A model generated the notes under the pieces. It searched no databases. It was not told the DNA's origin and saw nothing but the letters and a program-made list of their open reading frames with translations. A DNA stretch of 64,000 bases from Hyaloscypha bicolor E (Eukaryota > Ascomycota > Leotiomycetes > Helotiales > Hyaloscyphaceae): NCBI RefSeq assembly GCF_002865645.1, contig NW_020194685.1, positions 2,381,363 to 2,445,362 on the forward strand. Direction: 5' to 3'. The stretch's first letter is position 1, and the number at the start of each line of letters is the position of its first letter. Both the position numbers and the translations under genes were made by a program. This document shows positions 35,073 to 47,000 of this stretch, piece after piece.

Positions 35073-36386
35073 ATGGCACGAATGACTATCAGAGACCTGG
35101 GATACTCTCCTGGCCAACTCCCAACTGGGCCAAAGAACTCCATTCTCGATGTTAAAGGCAAGCACAAGATTCCTCTTACTGTGTCCCCCTTGCTCAAACG
35201 CCAATAGGGGTCCGAGTCGGTCAAGTAACAGTGGGAAATGATGGAGACGACGTTCACAACGGCGTGACAGTCATCCTCCCCCGCAGTCCCGATGAGATCC
35301 ACATCCCCTGCTACGCAGGAATGCACACTCTCAATGGCAACGGAGAAGTCAGTGGCTCATACCAGATCAAAGACTGGGGATTTACCAATACCGTTTGTTT
35401 CTCTCCTCAGCCTCCCATGTGCATAAATTCATAACGGACAGCCTCTCGCTCTAACGAATTCCGTGAGCTTTGGAATCGTGTTTCAATCAATATGGGAATG
35501 GACGCTAAAGCAAGCACGCGATAATGGCTCTTCTCTTGAGACGATCAGCCATAACTACGGCACGCCCGTTGTGGGCGAGACTGCAGACTGGTTCCTGAAT
35601 GATGTGTATAATTCCGCCCTTAAAGCTGAGAGTGTTCATCAAGCATTCGCCAATGCCATGACTCAGGAAGAGATTCTCGAGGGGCAACACGGCGGGGGTG
35701 CCGGAATGACATGCCACATGTTTCCAGGAGGCACTGGGACCAGTTCAAGAGTTGTGAAAGGAAGCGGTGATATGATCTACACAGTCGGTGTGATCGTCCA
35801 GTCAAATTACGGACATACATATGACATGCAAGTCGGTGGCGTTCCCATGGGCAAACTCATTTTGAAGGAGAAGGGCACACCTTGGCGGAAGGAGAAGGTG
35901 GCTGGCAAAGCAGATGATGGAAGTATCGTCATCTACCTTATGTACTTCCCTCACATTTCCCCAAAATCTCCTCCGGCTGATGATTTATTGACTTGTAGCA
36001 CTGATGCCCCCATGCTCCCCCATCAACTAATCCGCCTAGCACGCCACTGCGCCGTCGGCCTCGCGCAAGTCGGTGGCCACGGCGTGGGCAGCAATCACTC
36101 AGGCGACATCATTCTCGCTTTATCCACCGCCAACAAACCAGAAGAGCGAGTCATGACTCCAGGTGTCAACGGCATCGGTCCCATCGAAGTCAACGAGATT
36201 GAGATCATTAGGAACGAGAGTATTAATACAATGTTCAAGGCGGCGAGCGAGGTGACTGAGGAGGCGATCTTGAATTCTATGATTGCGGGGAGGGAGGGAA
36301 GGACGGGGTTTGATGGGGCGACGTTGGATGGCTTTCCGGTTGAATTTGTGAAGGAGATGTTGGCGAAGTATCGTGTTGATGTTTGA
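35073..36386 (+). CDS. Peptidase family S58 (DmpA-like beta-aminopeptidase)
   Basis: Four exons (35073-35157, 35208-35392, 35442-35941, 35999-36386) encode 385 residues. The first intron (35158-35207) starts with GC (GCAAGC) instead of GT; the other two are GT-AG of 49 and 57 bp. Family blocks are I-L-D-V-K-G-V-R-V-G-Q-V-T, P-L-A-L-T-N-S-V-S-F-G-I-V, G-G-G-A-G-M-T-C-H-x-F-P-G-G-T-G-T-S-S-R, and G-S-I-V-I followed by T-D-A-P-M-L across the last junction. In this family the Gly-Ser bond before that Ser is cut autocatalytically and the Ser becomes the N-terminal nucleophile. Members release N-terminal amino acids or beta-amino acids from peptides and amides. No signal peptide is visible, so a cytosolic enzyme is likely; substrate unknown. 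Confidence 0.93.
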
Positions 36387-36495
36387 TTTATTTCCTCTTC
36401 GTTGTTTTTATTGAGAGCTTTCATTTTCGACGTGTTCAGCAGCTGCTCCTATCACGTTCATTGTTTGAGACTATCTATAGTAGTTTGTTTTAGGC

Positions 36496-37033
36496 TCAAA
36501 GTAGCGAGCTTAGTTTCTCCAAATGCATTCCAAACCACTTTTCAAAGTAGCTCATAGTTATCATCATATTAAGTGCCCAACCTAGATTACCGGTAGGAGT
36601 CGCTGGGGCAGTAATCTGAGGCCCCGTAACGACGACCGTCTCCATCTTTGAATTCAAATAAGTATCCAATTCAGTATAACTGTGCCCATCCGAATATATG
36701 AACACGTAGCTGAAGCTAACACTTGAAAGCAAAAACCCCAGTTACCGTCGCCGGATAGATAGTAATGAGAGGCTCGAGAGTGGTGACGGTCGCGTAACTC
36801 ACGAACCAGGCGTCGCTGACGTTGAGCCAGTAGATATATCCGAATGACCTGATTTTAGTGATTGTGATGCGCAATGCCGGAAGGAGGAGGGAGGAGGTGG
36901 TCGTAGGATTAAGGTTGTCATGAAGACGGGAGTTGGCCTTGGGCAGGGGGGTACCATTTGGACCAGAGAGCCCCGTTCTACATTGTAGGAAGGTGGTGCT
37001 GTTGATTTGAAGAAGGCAAATGAGGAGAACCAT
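36496..37033 (-). pseudogene. Possible frameshifted small secreted-type protein gene
   Basis: From an ATG at 37033 the minus strand runs 105 codons with a hydrophobic start (M-V-L-L-I-C-L-L) and a Thr-rich P-A-T-V-T-G end before a stop at about 36719. A second frame continues at about 36715-36496 with similar composition (V-V-V-T-G-P-Q-I-T-A-P-A-T-P-T-G). No GT-AG intron of normal size joins the two in frame, so either a frameshift broke one gene or the first frame alone is the gene. I do not recognise the family. Confidence 0.3.
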
Positions 37034-38744
37034 GAGTTAGAGAATATTTGGTCTCGTCTTGGTTTATTGAAGAGAGAGAAGCTAGAGTTGTCGTTTTCTA
37101 TTGTGATGTTTGGATAGAAAGCAGGGAATCTCGTTTCCCTACTTCCGTTATGCCAAAGACGTCAGGTGGGAAGCATAACAGTAGGAAAGCTCTTCGACTC
37201 TTAAATCTGTTTAATTCTTTACTCCTTTAGATAGATTACTTCACAGCTCGATTTTAGCCAAGTTGTGAATGGGGTTAATGTCTAGCTTTACCCGGCACAC
37301 GTCACTTGCTGCTATCAGGACTCTTGCAAAAAATTAGCCCTTGCATAATACTTAAGAGCTATATAATTTCATAGGTCAGGAATATGTCTTTCTTTAATTC
37401 TATTGTTTCAAAATTTCTTTTAATTGATAAAGTCCCGGTCTCGAGATGCTCACGAGCCTACCGTCGCAAGTCCGTGTTTTAGCGAGGTTTTCAGGCCCCG
37501 CAAAACCAAAGTCGCCCACCTCACTTCACAGTTTCTGAACAACTATCGATTAAAACCTTATGCAAATCAAGCGCGCACGATAAAAGAAGCTAGAACGAGT
37601 TTAGAAGGGCTTTAAACCCAATTCTAAATATAAAATAAAAGCGCCCAAAATAGTTATGGGACTCATTCTTAGCAAAATGCCCTAAAAACACCGGACTTCT
37701 GAGGGTACAAAGTAGGCTCGTTACCTCGTTACGAGGTTAAGTGTTGTGATGACTTAAGCGAGGAACCCCTGAAAGGAGGACGGGACCACGCGCTTCACAG
37801 CACTCAACCTGAATGGTGCATGACAATCTAAAGCTAAGATACAACTATTGTATTACATCCCCTAGATTCTAAATAAGTTGCCCGCCAAGTTCCACAAAGT
37901 CCCAATCTGCTCATTCTCGCGAACATTACAGCCTCAACAGGGAGTTTCTATCCATTGCAATAGTTTTACCCTCCTAGCTTCAAGGAAGCCAATCTCCCCG
38001 TTATCAATCTCTATTCGACCAAACCCCCTTGTTGACGCCCTCTGACTCAACACCAGCCTTCGCATTCACCAACACAGCCTACAAGAAGTACTCCCCCTCG
38101 TTCACATCCAGCTTTCTCGATCACACCCCAGCCACACTCACCCTGTCCTTCTCGGTCACCAACAAGGAGAGTAGCATTGAGACAGCCTGCAGCTTCAGCA
38201 ACGATTTGATCAATCAAGGCGGCTAGCAGGACGATGGAACGATGTGGAACGCATACGGATATCGGACTATGTCTATTGTTACAATTGGCCGACCGGCTTT
38301 GGCTTTTGTTGTCAAGACGAATGCGTGGTTTGAGTGGAGTAAGTGAAAGGTGAGTGACGGCTAGACAGGGATTTGTAACAAATGGAGCCGGACGTGATGT
38401 GGCACCGTAAGTTGGCTCTTATATGTTCGATCTATTTGATCCTCCAGAGTTCCAGTTCGAGCTCGTGATTGACTCTGTTTTCTAGGGCGAATCGTAGTGG
38501 GATAGTAAGCACCAAGTTAGTACCCGTTTGCACTACTACTCGAAACTGGAAATGTGTGATCAAAGTCTGATGTAGGGTAGAAGTGTAGCGAACTTCGTCA
38601 ATCAATGAATTCCGAGCCTAGTCTTACAAACACCCCTAAGAAAACAAATGAAAAGGAACCAATAACTCCATGCCCAGCAACCATCTGACATAACCATAAT
38701 CACAATTTCCCCTCATAATCCATGCAGTGTAACTCATATCATCG
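37034..38744. other. Intergenic stretch with a possible gene remnant
   Basis: About 1.7 kb with no intact gene. At 37990-38340 the plus strand reads as a secreted-protein-like fragment (F-T-N-T-A-Y-K-K-Y-S-P and S-F-S-V-T-N-K, then N-A-Y-G-Y-R-T after a TAG at 38223-38225), which may be the remains of a small secreted protein gene. The part at 37400-37800 has an unusual, transposon-border-like composition but no repeat partner within the window. Confidence 0.35.
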
Positions 38745-41354
38745 TTACCACCAAGGCGGCCCCCATCCCCAAGTACGTCCCAAGCCTACTCCTAAACCTC
38801 CAAAGGTAGCCCCCTTTCCTTTCCCCACCGTGGAAGTACTCATTTGCACAACACTAGGTGCCATACTTCTCAAGGTCTCAGCCCCAACACTCCTCTTGTT
38901 TCTCAACGCGACCTCCATGATCCTGCTTCTCTCCTCAGCAATATCTCCAGCCTTCCTCTTTCCACCCAGTCCGCTCGAGATCGTTGACACAGAATTATTC
39001 CCAGAGCTGAGTCGACTCGGGCTGGTTTCCTCTTCCAAGCTGTAGTAGTGGTCTGCACTGATGCTAGTCCTATGGTGACGGCTGCGGCCACCACGGGAAT
39101 TCCGACGCATCTCAGTCCAAATTTTCCTTGCTGGGTCGACTTCTGATGAGGCCCTTTCTCTCGAGAGATGCGCTTGTGGGAGGCGAGCGAAGGGCCCTGA
39201 GAGGGTTGCTGCGTTCACTGTTGCAGAAAGAGGAGAAACTAGTCGTGTGGCTAAAGCAGAGTCGATCGTACCTGCAAAGCACGATGTGGCGGGCTTTACA
39301 GTGTCTTCACTCGAGCCAGGGAGATGTTGCTGAAATCGCCTCGCCATCGAAATGGGTGCCCGCTCGTTAGCCAACCTTTTGAGAGTTTCTCGCGCTCTAT
39401 CGGGTGGTAGATGTGTCTCGATCAGTGAGATAAGCGGGTTCGATGCCAGTGGGTTAGCCATAGCTTGGGAGGTACGCGGAGACCAGGCAGACTGAGAATC
39501 ATGTCTCTTGATGACTGCGATTGCTTCGGTTTGCAAGCGAGTAATATGCGAGCTGAGTCCTTCAGCAACCCCGGAAGGACTTCTGTGGCTTGGAAATCCG
39601 GAATGTTGGTAGGCAACCCGGACTGTAAGATATGAGTTCATGGTATCGCCGAGGTGTGTCTCCAATTGAGAAATAAGATCAGCCGAGGAAACCTCTCTGG
39701 CATGCCGTGGAGCAGTAACTTTGCTGAGCAAGACTTTGGCGAGGACAAGATGTGTTTCATGAGCGCCGATTGTCGGTACTCGATGGAGGCTACCAATGAT
39801 GCCGTCGAGTTGACAGCCTCGACCAGGGTAGAGTTCTATCTCAATAGAGTGCAGTTTGCCGTAGTGCCTCGCTTCTATAGGCGGTATTAGACTTATAAGA
39901 GTTATGAGAAAGGAGCCAAAACGTACCAGATGAACTGGGACCTGAGAGGGATGGGGATACTCGGCGGCCATCTGCCTTGTGAAGAACCCCAGTTACTTCG
40001 ACAGCCACCCAGAGATCGCAATTTCCGTTGTCAAGACTATTTACCTCCGGTGTGATTTTGATCTGAGGGCACAGAACGAAAACGTTGTCGTTGGATGTAA
40101 TCGATGTTGTATCAGATGCTGAGAATGATGAGGGTGTGCCACAAGAAATTATTGAATTGATGCCAACGTCTGCGATGTCGAAGCTCTCGGGTGGAAGGGA
40201 GGGTTCAGTGCTCTCAGAAGAAACATCGTCTTCGCAAAACGCATCGTAAGAGCCCGAGGTTTTCTTTTTAGTACGCGAGAGGCGACGTATCAAGGTATTC
40301 TTGGATAGTGTCGAATCGCTCCGCTTCACGCCCTTGATGTCTTCGGAGCCGCGTCCACCAATGGCACGGAGAAAGAAGTTTTTGGACTTGGACGGCCGTC
40401 TTGGAGGTATCGCAGGAGGCGAACTCTGAGGAAGGGCATATAGATGACGGTTATGAAAAATTTCTTGTTGTGGTGGGTACAACGAGTGCCGTTGACCCCG
40501 AACGGAGTGTCTGCCCGCCTCTATGTCAAAACTGCGTCCATGAAGCTCTGATTTAAGAAAAGCTCCTGCGCTGATGGTCCTTGGTAGAGAGCATTTTGCC
40601 TTTGGTGTCACATTTGGATCATCTTGAGGACTGCTTGGTCCTACAAACGTGTAAGAGAATGCAGATGATTTTGAAGTTGAATACTCACCATTGATTTTCC
40701 AAATTGAATCCAATTTGTTCAAATCTTCTGGACTCATCTCCGACAGAGGCTCTTCCAAACCCCAATCACTTATGCTTGCTCTCGTCGTTCGTTTCTTCCG
40801 CACCGTCAATGGTCTGTCACCTCCTGGCGGCGTTCCCATGCTCTCATTGGACTCGCCAGAAGTACCGCGTCGTCCGCCGAAAGTCTCTCTGCCCGACAAG
40901 CTGTTGGTGATGGTCTGGCTACGTTTGATGATTCTGAGCGGCGACGGTTTGGCGACCTCGGATTCGTGAAGCTCCACATCAGGCGAGTGGAACGCGTGGG
41001 ATGCCATATCTCTCCCGAGCTATCGTCGTTTGATCTTCCGCCTCCTTCGCTAAGCGAGTTGACTGACTTGCGTCTTGGGGATTGCCCGATGAATGTGTTG
41101 TAGCCTCTGTCGGAATTGACACTCTCGAGGTCCGCCCAGGAATCTGCGTAGTAAAGATTTGAGGATAGGTCTGATCTTCGTCGTCGAGTCTTGTTGCAAT
41201 GAGACCAAGGATAATAATTGTCCCAGAATTTGCGACAATAGCGGCCGATGCGTTTGAATACTTCGGCGAACTTGAGTGCAATATATGCTGCAGATGCTGC
41301 GATGACAATCGGAACAAGAATAAGAGCGCCGATTGCTAAACTATTGCTACTCAT
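38745..41354 (-). CDS. Large membrane-anchored fungal protein of unknown function
   Basis: Four exons (41354-40957, 40900-40689, 40640-39927, 39874-38745) close in frame to 817 residues. The first junction (intron 40901-40956, donor GTCGCC) is the least certain; without it the frame would stop at 40806 and a second frame would start at an ATG at 41007. The protein starts with a membrane segment at about residues 7-28 (L-A-I-G-A-L-I-L-V-P-I-V-I), followed by an Arg-rich stop-transfer R-I-G-R-Y-C-R-K. Long Ser-rich low-complexity parts carry basic and proline-rich motifs. A folded segment (F-V-L-C-P-Q-I-K-I-T-P-E-V and Y-G-K-L-H-S-I-E-I-E-L-Y-P) lies around residue 400. I do not recognise a family. 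A signalling or scaffold protein at a membrane would fit. Confidence 0.75.
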
Positions 41355-41560
41355 AGCCAAAATTGAAGTGATGTTGACATGCTAGAACTGGAGTAAGGCG
41401 TGGTGATGTGTCTGTGAAGAGTCTGCAAAGACCGGCAGAAATGGTTTATTTGGGTGATGTGTGAATATGGCAGGAGCGAGCCAGAATTAATGGAACCAGC
41501 TCAACTCTGCTCGCAGGAGTTCCTTAAGGGCACGGGACGCCTCGTATGCGATGAAAAGGT

Positions 41561-42969
41561 CTAACGAATTTTTCGAGACTTCTCGTTCGAAGCTCTACTA
41601 TTCGTGAGGCCCCTCCGTCGAACAGCCCATGCCAGTACACCCTTCTTGACCACTTGAGCCAAAGCAATCAAGGTTGCAAGACCCAAATAAATGCTTCCTC
41701 CGGGGAGAAGATAATTATGGGTATCAATTCTCCACGCAGGCCCCATAAAAATGGACCAAAGATTCCAATACCGAATCTTGTCGGTAGGTGTAAGTCCGGG
41801 TATCAATTCCTCGCCAAGCAGGCTTTAGGCAACCCCTCTCCTCTGCGGTTCTACCTCAAGACTTCTCGTGATATTCTCCTTGATCGTCTCCACCTCCTCC
41901 CCCTCCATACTCAAGAACCTAATAAGATCATCCCCGGCATCCTTCCCATATAAGGCTGCCTCAGCAAGACTGCCCTCGACCCCCTTCTTAACCCTAATCT
42001 CCCAAACCCCGTCCCAATTCCACTCTCCAGGCCTTCTATTCGCCATAGGACTTGAGCTACCCCCAGCAACCCTCTGGTGCCCCCCAGCACTGTGGTCGTC
42101 TTCCCCATCACTCAACCCATCATGCCAAGCCATCTTTTCCTTCCCCGCTCCCTCATGATTTAACACCTTCCCAGATTTCGCCCGATACGCCCTCCACGCA
42201 TAACATGCGCCAGGATTCCCCGCCGCTTCAAGCGGTACCGAATCCAGCACCTCTTCGTCATCAAATGTTGAACGGATATAGCGCAGCACATCATACGTGC
42301 TGACATCGCTCTTCCTCCTCTCTGCATGTCCCACCGTCCCTCCACTCGCACTAACCCCACTATCCTCTGTCCTCCCACTCCCGCTCCCAGGACTCTCCAT
42401 TCCCCCTCTTGATGGAGTCTGCAAACTACCTTTAACCCTCTCCCGCTCCGCACTCCTCCTGCTACTCGCTCTCCCAAACCAAGCTGGGAATCCTTGCCTT
42501 AACGAAAATCCACCAGGAGGGAGTCGTTCCTCATCGGTAGCAGACACGGTTCCTGAATCTTGGATATCGGTCGTGTACATGTAGGTTGTTAGGGGTGTGA
42601 TTAAGGGATGGAAAATGTCGGTGCTGAATGTTACGAGAGGGGGGAGGGAGGGGTATGTTGGTGGGAAGGAGATTTGGAAACGCAGGATTGCGGGGGCGTA
42701 GGGTCCTTTGGTGTGTTAGCCTCTGAGCTTCCAAATAGCTTGGATTGGGACAAGGACCTTTCCGTACGAATATTACGCCGGACCACAGCGTGGGATCGCC
42801 CGGTGTGAGGCTCATGAACACGCCGTGTGGACCAGCGTACTTGAGACTCGAGCTGTTGCATGGCGTTAGCTGGCTGTCGAGGGTTTGTTGATGGAAAAGG
42901 GGCATACAATTCGACGAGCAAATGCTGTTTCCGCACAGCGGAGAGGGAGGATAGGCGTTGCGATACCAT
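41561..42969 (-). CDS. E2-like (UBC-fold) protein lacking the catalytic Cys, with optional membrane tail
   Basis: Exons 42969-42908, 42852-42758 and 42705 onward are joined by introns of 55 and 52 bp. Residues about 1-110 follow the ubiquitin-conjugating fold: L-V-E-F start, V-F-M-S-L-T-P-G-D-P-T-L-W-S-G-V, F-P-P-T-Y-P-S-L-P-P-L-V-T-F. After F-H-P-L the segment has no Cys at the catalytic place, so it is UEV-like. The long tail is Ser/Gly-rich. Unspliced reading ends at TAA 41825-41827 (345 residues). If a 45-nt phase-0 intron at 41810-41854 (GTAGAA...GCGAG) is removed, the frame continues to 41561 (418 residues) and adds a membrane segment (I-Y-L-G-L-A-T-L-I-A-L-A). The continuation stays open for 88 codons in the same frame, which favours it being real coding sequence. 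AKTIP/UBC6-type membrane roles are possible but inferred. Confidence 0.8.
41810..41854 (-). other. Candidate 45-nt optional intron in the E2-like gene
   Basis: It starts GTAGAA and ends GCGAG, has CCTAAA as a possible branch site, length divisible by three, phase 0, and contains the only in-frame stop (TAA 41825-41827) between the E2-like part and a downstream hydrophobic tail. Introns in this window are commonly 45-60 bp. The acceptor is weak (GAG rather than CAG/TAG). Confidence 0.5.
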
Positions 42970-43304
42970 CTTGCATAGAGATGTGATAGGAAAGTTGTGT
43001 TGCATGAAGTTGATATTGCTCGAAGGCGGTCAGAATTCTGCCGAGGTGTCGAGTTGAGACACGGTCCAGAACCTCAAGGCCGTAGGTTTTGCTGCATTAT
43101 CAGGCATCAGCTCTATTTTTTATTTACTTTCTACTGTATTGTTCATGCTTCATTCCTCGTATCTCTGACTGTGCTTCATACCCAGCTCTCATCTGTTCAT
43201 CACGCGTTTCCCATCACCCACATCAAACATCGACGCGTTTTGAGTCATGAAGCATTACTCCTGCCCTCAGGATATGCTCTCTTTTCCAACGCCATGTCAT
43301 CCAT
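42970..43304. other. Short intergenic region
   Basis: It holds the promoter of the E2-like gene and the 3' flank of the CCDC124-like gene. No gene is seen. Confidence 0.5.
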
Positions 43305-44061
43305 TCATTTCTCGGCCAATCTCAGCTCAATCTTCCGCTTCTCAGCCTCCCTCAGCTCCTTCAACTCCTCCTTGCTAGCATCATAGGCCGCAGAAACCTG
43401 ATTGAAAGGATTCTCCTCACTCTTCTCAAACTCCTTCCGAATCTTTTCTCTCTTCTGGTTCTGTCTCAGGCCTTGCCCACTTCCATCGGTCTCCATCTCC
43501 TGCAGTCTCCGCTCCTCGTACGCAGCAAACGCAGCCTTGAATCTCCTCTCGGGATGTCTGTCGATTTTCGTGCCAGTGTCGGCAGTCAAGGAGAGTGCAT
43601 CAAGAGCGTTGTCGATACCGGTTGCATTAAGAGCGGTCGCTTTCTTGGACTCTCCGTCGTCATCGAGTTGTGACAAGTCGAGGCCCTTGGATTTCTCTGT
43701 CTTCTTCACGGCCTGCTTGGTATTCTTGGGTACTGCTCGAGCCTCCTTCTCTTCTTCGGCTAGGATAGCATCTTTCTCTGCCTTCTTGCGCGCTTGTTCT
43801 GCCTTCTTTGCGGCTTCTGCTTCTCTGTTTGCGGATATGATCAGTTGATGTGCTGCAAAGTGGGGTGGTGGCGAGGGGTAGCCCAAGATGACGGAGGCCT
43901 CACTTTTTGGCGTTGCTCTTTGCTCCCTTGCTCCAGTCTTGCTCCTCTTCTACTGCTTTCTTTGCGTTCTCAGCCGCGGCTTTGGCTGCTGCTGCTTCAG
44001 CTTTCTTTGCATTGCCTGCTACCTTCTTGGTGTTCTGCTCTCCTGTCTTCTTGCCTGCCAT
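43305..44061 (-). CDS. CCDC124/Oxs1 family ribosome-associated coiled-coil protein
   Basis: Two exons (44061-43904, 43824-43305; 79-bp intron) encode 225 residues, the normal family length. Residues 1-75 are a Lys/Ala/Glu-rich coiled coil. The second half has the family core: K-A-T-A-L-N-A-T-G-I-D-N-A-L-D-A-L, D-R-H-P-E-R-R-F-K-A-A-F-A-A-Y-E and L-R-Q-N-Q-K-R-E-K-I-R-K-E-F-x-K-S-x-E-N-P-F-N-Q. CCDC124 and its short yeast relatives Lso1/Lso2 bind idle 80S ribosomes and help them restart after starvation; fungal Oxs1 has been linked to oxidative stress. The role here is taken from the family. The gene is intact. Confidence 0.93.
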
Positions 44062-47000
44062 ATTTGCAACGTCTGCTGAGTGGGTCGTTGAGAGGAGATT
44101 CTCGAGGAGGGCTTCCAAAAGAAACTTGCGCTACCTGTACCAATATCTTGCCACTGGCTTGAATATTAAGCTTGCGTCTTTGTCTTTGGCAATTACCCCG
44201 CCATCTCGGCTTTGTGGAGTCAACCCTTCGGAATGCGGAGCATATTTGATCCGATTATTAGCCTCAGGCACCAATTCTCGTTCTAGATCACGTGGTATGC
44301 TTGACTCGAGCCCTCCTTTCTTTTGTGAGTTATCATTTTCAGAGCCTCGAAATCCCTCAAACTAGTTCTTTCAAGCACCGGGAAGTTCCCGGTGGAGCAA
44401 ATTGCAAGTCGAATTAAATTGCGCGCCAGCCACCAACTACCTTTTTGTAAGCAGCCTCCACAAACAAATTGGTGCCGAGAGCTATTCCGAACTCCTTTGA
44501 AGGCACAAACATTTGTGAGTGATAGAATATTCCAACCCATGTTTGCGTTCCTCTATAATTGGCTTCTGAACCGCCGCGGCTCGGGTTGAGAGCTCAACTT
44601 GACCAGGATTGCCTAGACTGCCTGACAGAAAAATGAAAAAGAGGATTGCATCCTGCATAGTCGCTGGTGTACAGTTCTTTGCAGGAGTTTAGCGTAGCAT
44701 GTGAGGATCATATGAGGATCATATGATAGTGATACCATGAGTTATCGTCAAGTTGGCTTCTCTGGTCTGAAGAATGGGGACGAACAGAAACCCTTGAGCA
44801 AGCCAACGTATGATGCAACGAGACGGTGCGTCTTATGATACGAGATATCGGGAATCTACAATGCTGTGATACACGGCTGCCATATGCATGCTGTCATCCC
44901 AACCGTTGAAGGAGGGACAACGTCGAGTTAGACGTTCGCCAGGATCTGAGCAGGCTTCCGCAGTGTAACAGAGTGAACCGGTGAAGTGAACCATCGGAAG
45001 ATACCCTGCAATCCATGCACCTCGCCATCTGACGACTTTGCTTTGATAAGACTGGCGATGGAGTGGAGAGGGATATGAAGTCCATACTCGGTGTACTCGT
45101 AAGCACTGGCAGAGACGTCGTCTTCCCGGCTTGATCTCGGGAGGGAAAAGCAAATATAATGTCGCATTCGCATCGGCAAGGTTGGCTGCTTCCGCTGCGC
45201 TGCAACTGCAATGGGAATGCAAAGACCATCTGCATTAAGGGCCCTTATGCCCGGATCGACGGAAAAAGCAAGAAGAATCGCGTGATGCAGGGATCGGGGA
45301 GGTCCTGCGCCCAAACCCGCAATTCCAAGGCTGATGCATACTGACGACAGACAACTCCAAGCTGTGTGGTTGGGAAGACCTCCGAGGACGAGAATAGGGA
45401 CTCTTGCTAAGCGCCGAGAGTCCATGACAAAGGAGGTCTGGAATAATATCAAAGCCAATTTAATACTGTACAGTACAGAGCGCGCTGAAAAGCCAGGCTG
45501 TAGATCCAGTCGGGAGGAGTCCCGCCAATGTCATCAAGACTCGTGGCTGTGAAACGCTGGAAGAATACTTGATTGAGGGCGATGTGCGTGCAGGCTTCGG
45601 TGCATATGCATCTTAAGAAGGGCGGGCGCATGCATGACAAGGGCCAACGTCCAACGTCAACGACGCTTCGAAATGCAAATCCTTGAGTAACAGCCGCAAA
45701 AACGTGAGGCTGGCTGCACTCCTCCGCCATGAGAGTGGCCACAAGATTAGATCCGCTGCATGAACCCTTTGGCTCTGCTTGGTTCGACTTTTGAAGAAGT
45801 GCAAGCCCCCCGAGCCTCTGTTGATGCTGTGCAACACTGCCGTCACCCTGATCTAGGGCCAATGTGTTGAGTGCTCGTGACCAGGACTTGCGTTTCGGAG
45901 TCATCTTGTCATATTGCTGCAGCGACATCGGGCATTTGACGAGACGGTGAGGCGGTCTGATGATGTTGAAGTTGGAGGAAGGTGTGAGGTACTACGGAAA
46001 GACCAACTAGGCAAGTAGAACGTCCCCTGTTCTTCGCAGTGCCGAGGTACCTGCCGGTCGATACTTCGTGTAACACAGAGCTGCTTTTCAATCCGGCAGC
46101 TCGGAACGTGGCCGAGACCCCTTGCAGAGCGTATGCACAATCGACGTCCCTCGGGAATTCTGCTCTGACTCTCCAAAAGCAACCAGGTGTCGCGGGAGTG
46201 GCGAGGCCACTCTTTGGTACGAGGCCATTGCGACCAGGAACAGGCATGAAATCGATCGACTAGATCGGAGTGAAACGTGAGCACTCACTCAACTGAGATC
46301 CAGCGTAACATCACCGAGGTGGCGGGGGTCTGGAGCTGAGGAGCTGAAGGCAGTGTCGCCATCCTGACGGCAACGAGCGCGCCGTCTTGGCCAAGCTGGA
46401 TGGTGCTGGTGGTGGGTCTCCGAAGAGAAGGGTGCATACCCAGGCTGGCGGTTGGAAGAGAGAATCGAAGTGACGAAAGCGAGCCCGACTGAGGCTGTTG
46501 ATTGGGCATCTCTACGCGATACACACAACGTCACTCGGGAAAGGCGTTGGTGGAGCACCCCCCTTCAACTCCTGGGCGTGGGATCAATTTCCAGAGAGGC
46601 GGTCACGCACCCATCGCCATCGAAGCCCCATCCAGACTGGCGGTGAGTCGTGTCAAGCGAAATTCGCCGCCAGCAGTGGACGTTTTGATGGGTCCTCCGG
46701 AAGGCTCAAAATGGAGAAGTTTGATATTGATGGCCTGGCTTCGAGGCCGACGATCTTGCTGACTACTGTGATATCTGCACTTGGACAAGAATACGAATCA
46801 GAAAGGGAGGGACAAGATTCTCGCAGGGACGGTGGCACGCAGCGCAAAATGCTCATTCCAGGCCTTTGCCAAATTATGCCATTCGCAGTCTAGCATGACC
46901 GGTCACTGACCACGACGAGCTAAAGCACTTCCCCGGCGGCAGTCAAGGAGACAGTTCCGCGAGATCACTAGAAAAGCTAGTGGTTGAAAATGCCCGAAGT

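Noticed and set aside
44928..45458. 176-codon open frame (minus) and overlapping frames up to 45928
   Set aside because: There are no domain features, no signal peptide or membrane pattern, and neighbouring frames are open too; it looks like chance in GC-rich sequence.
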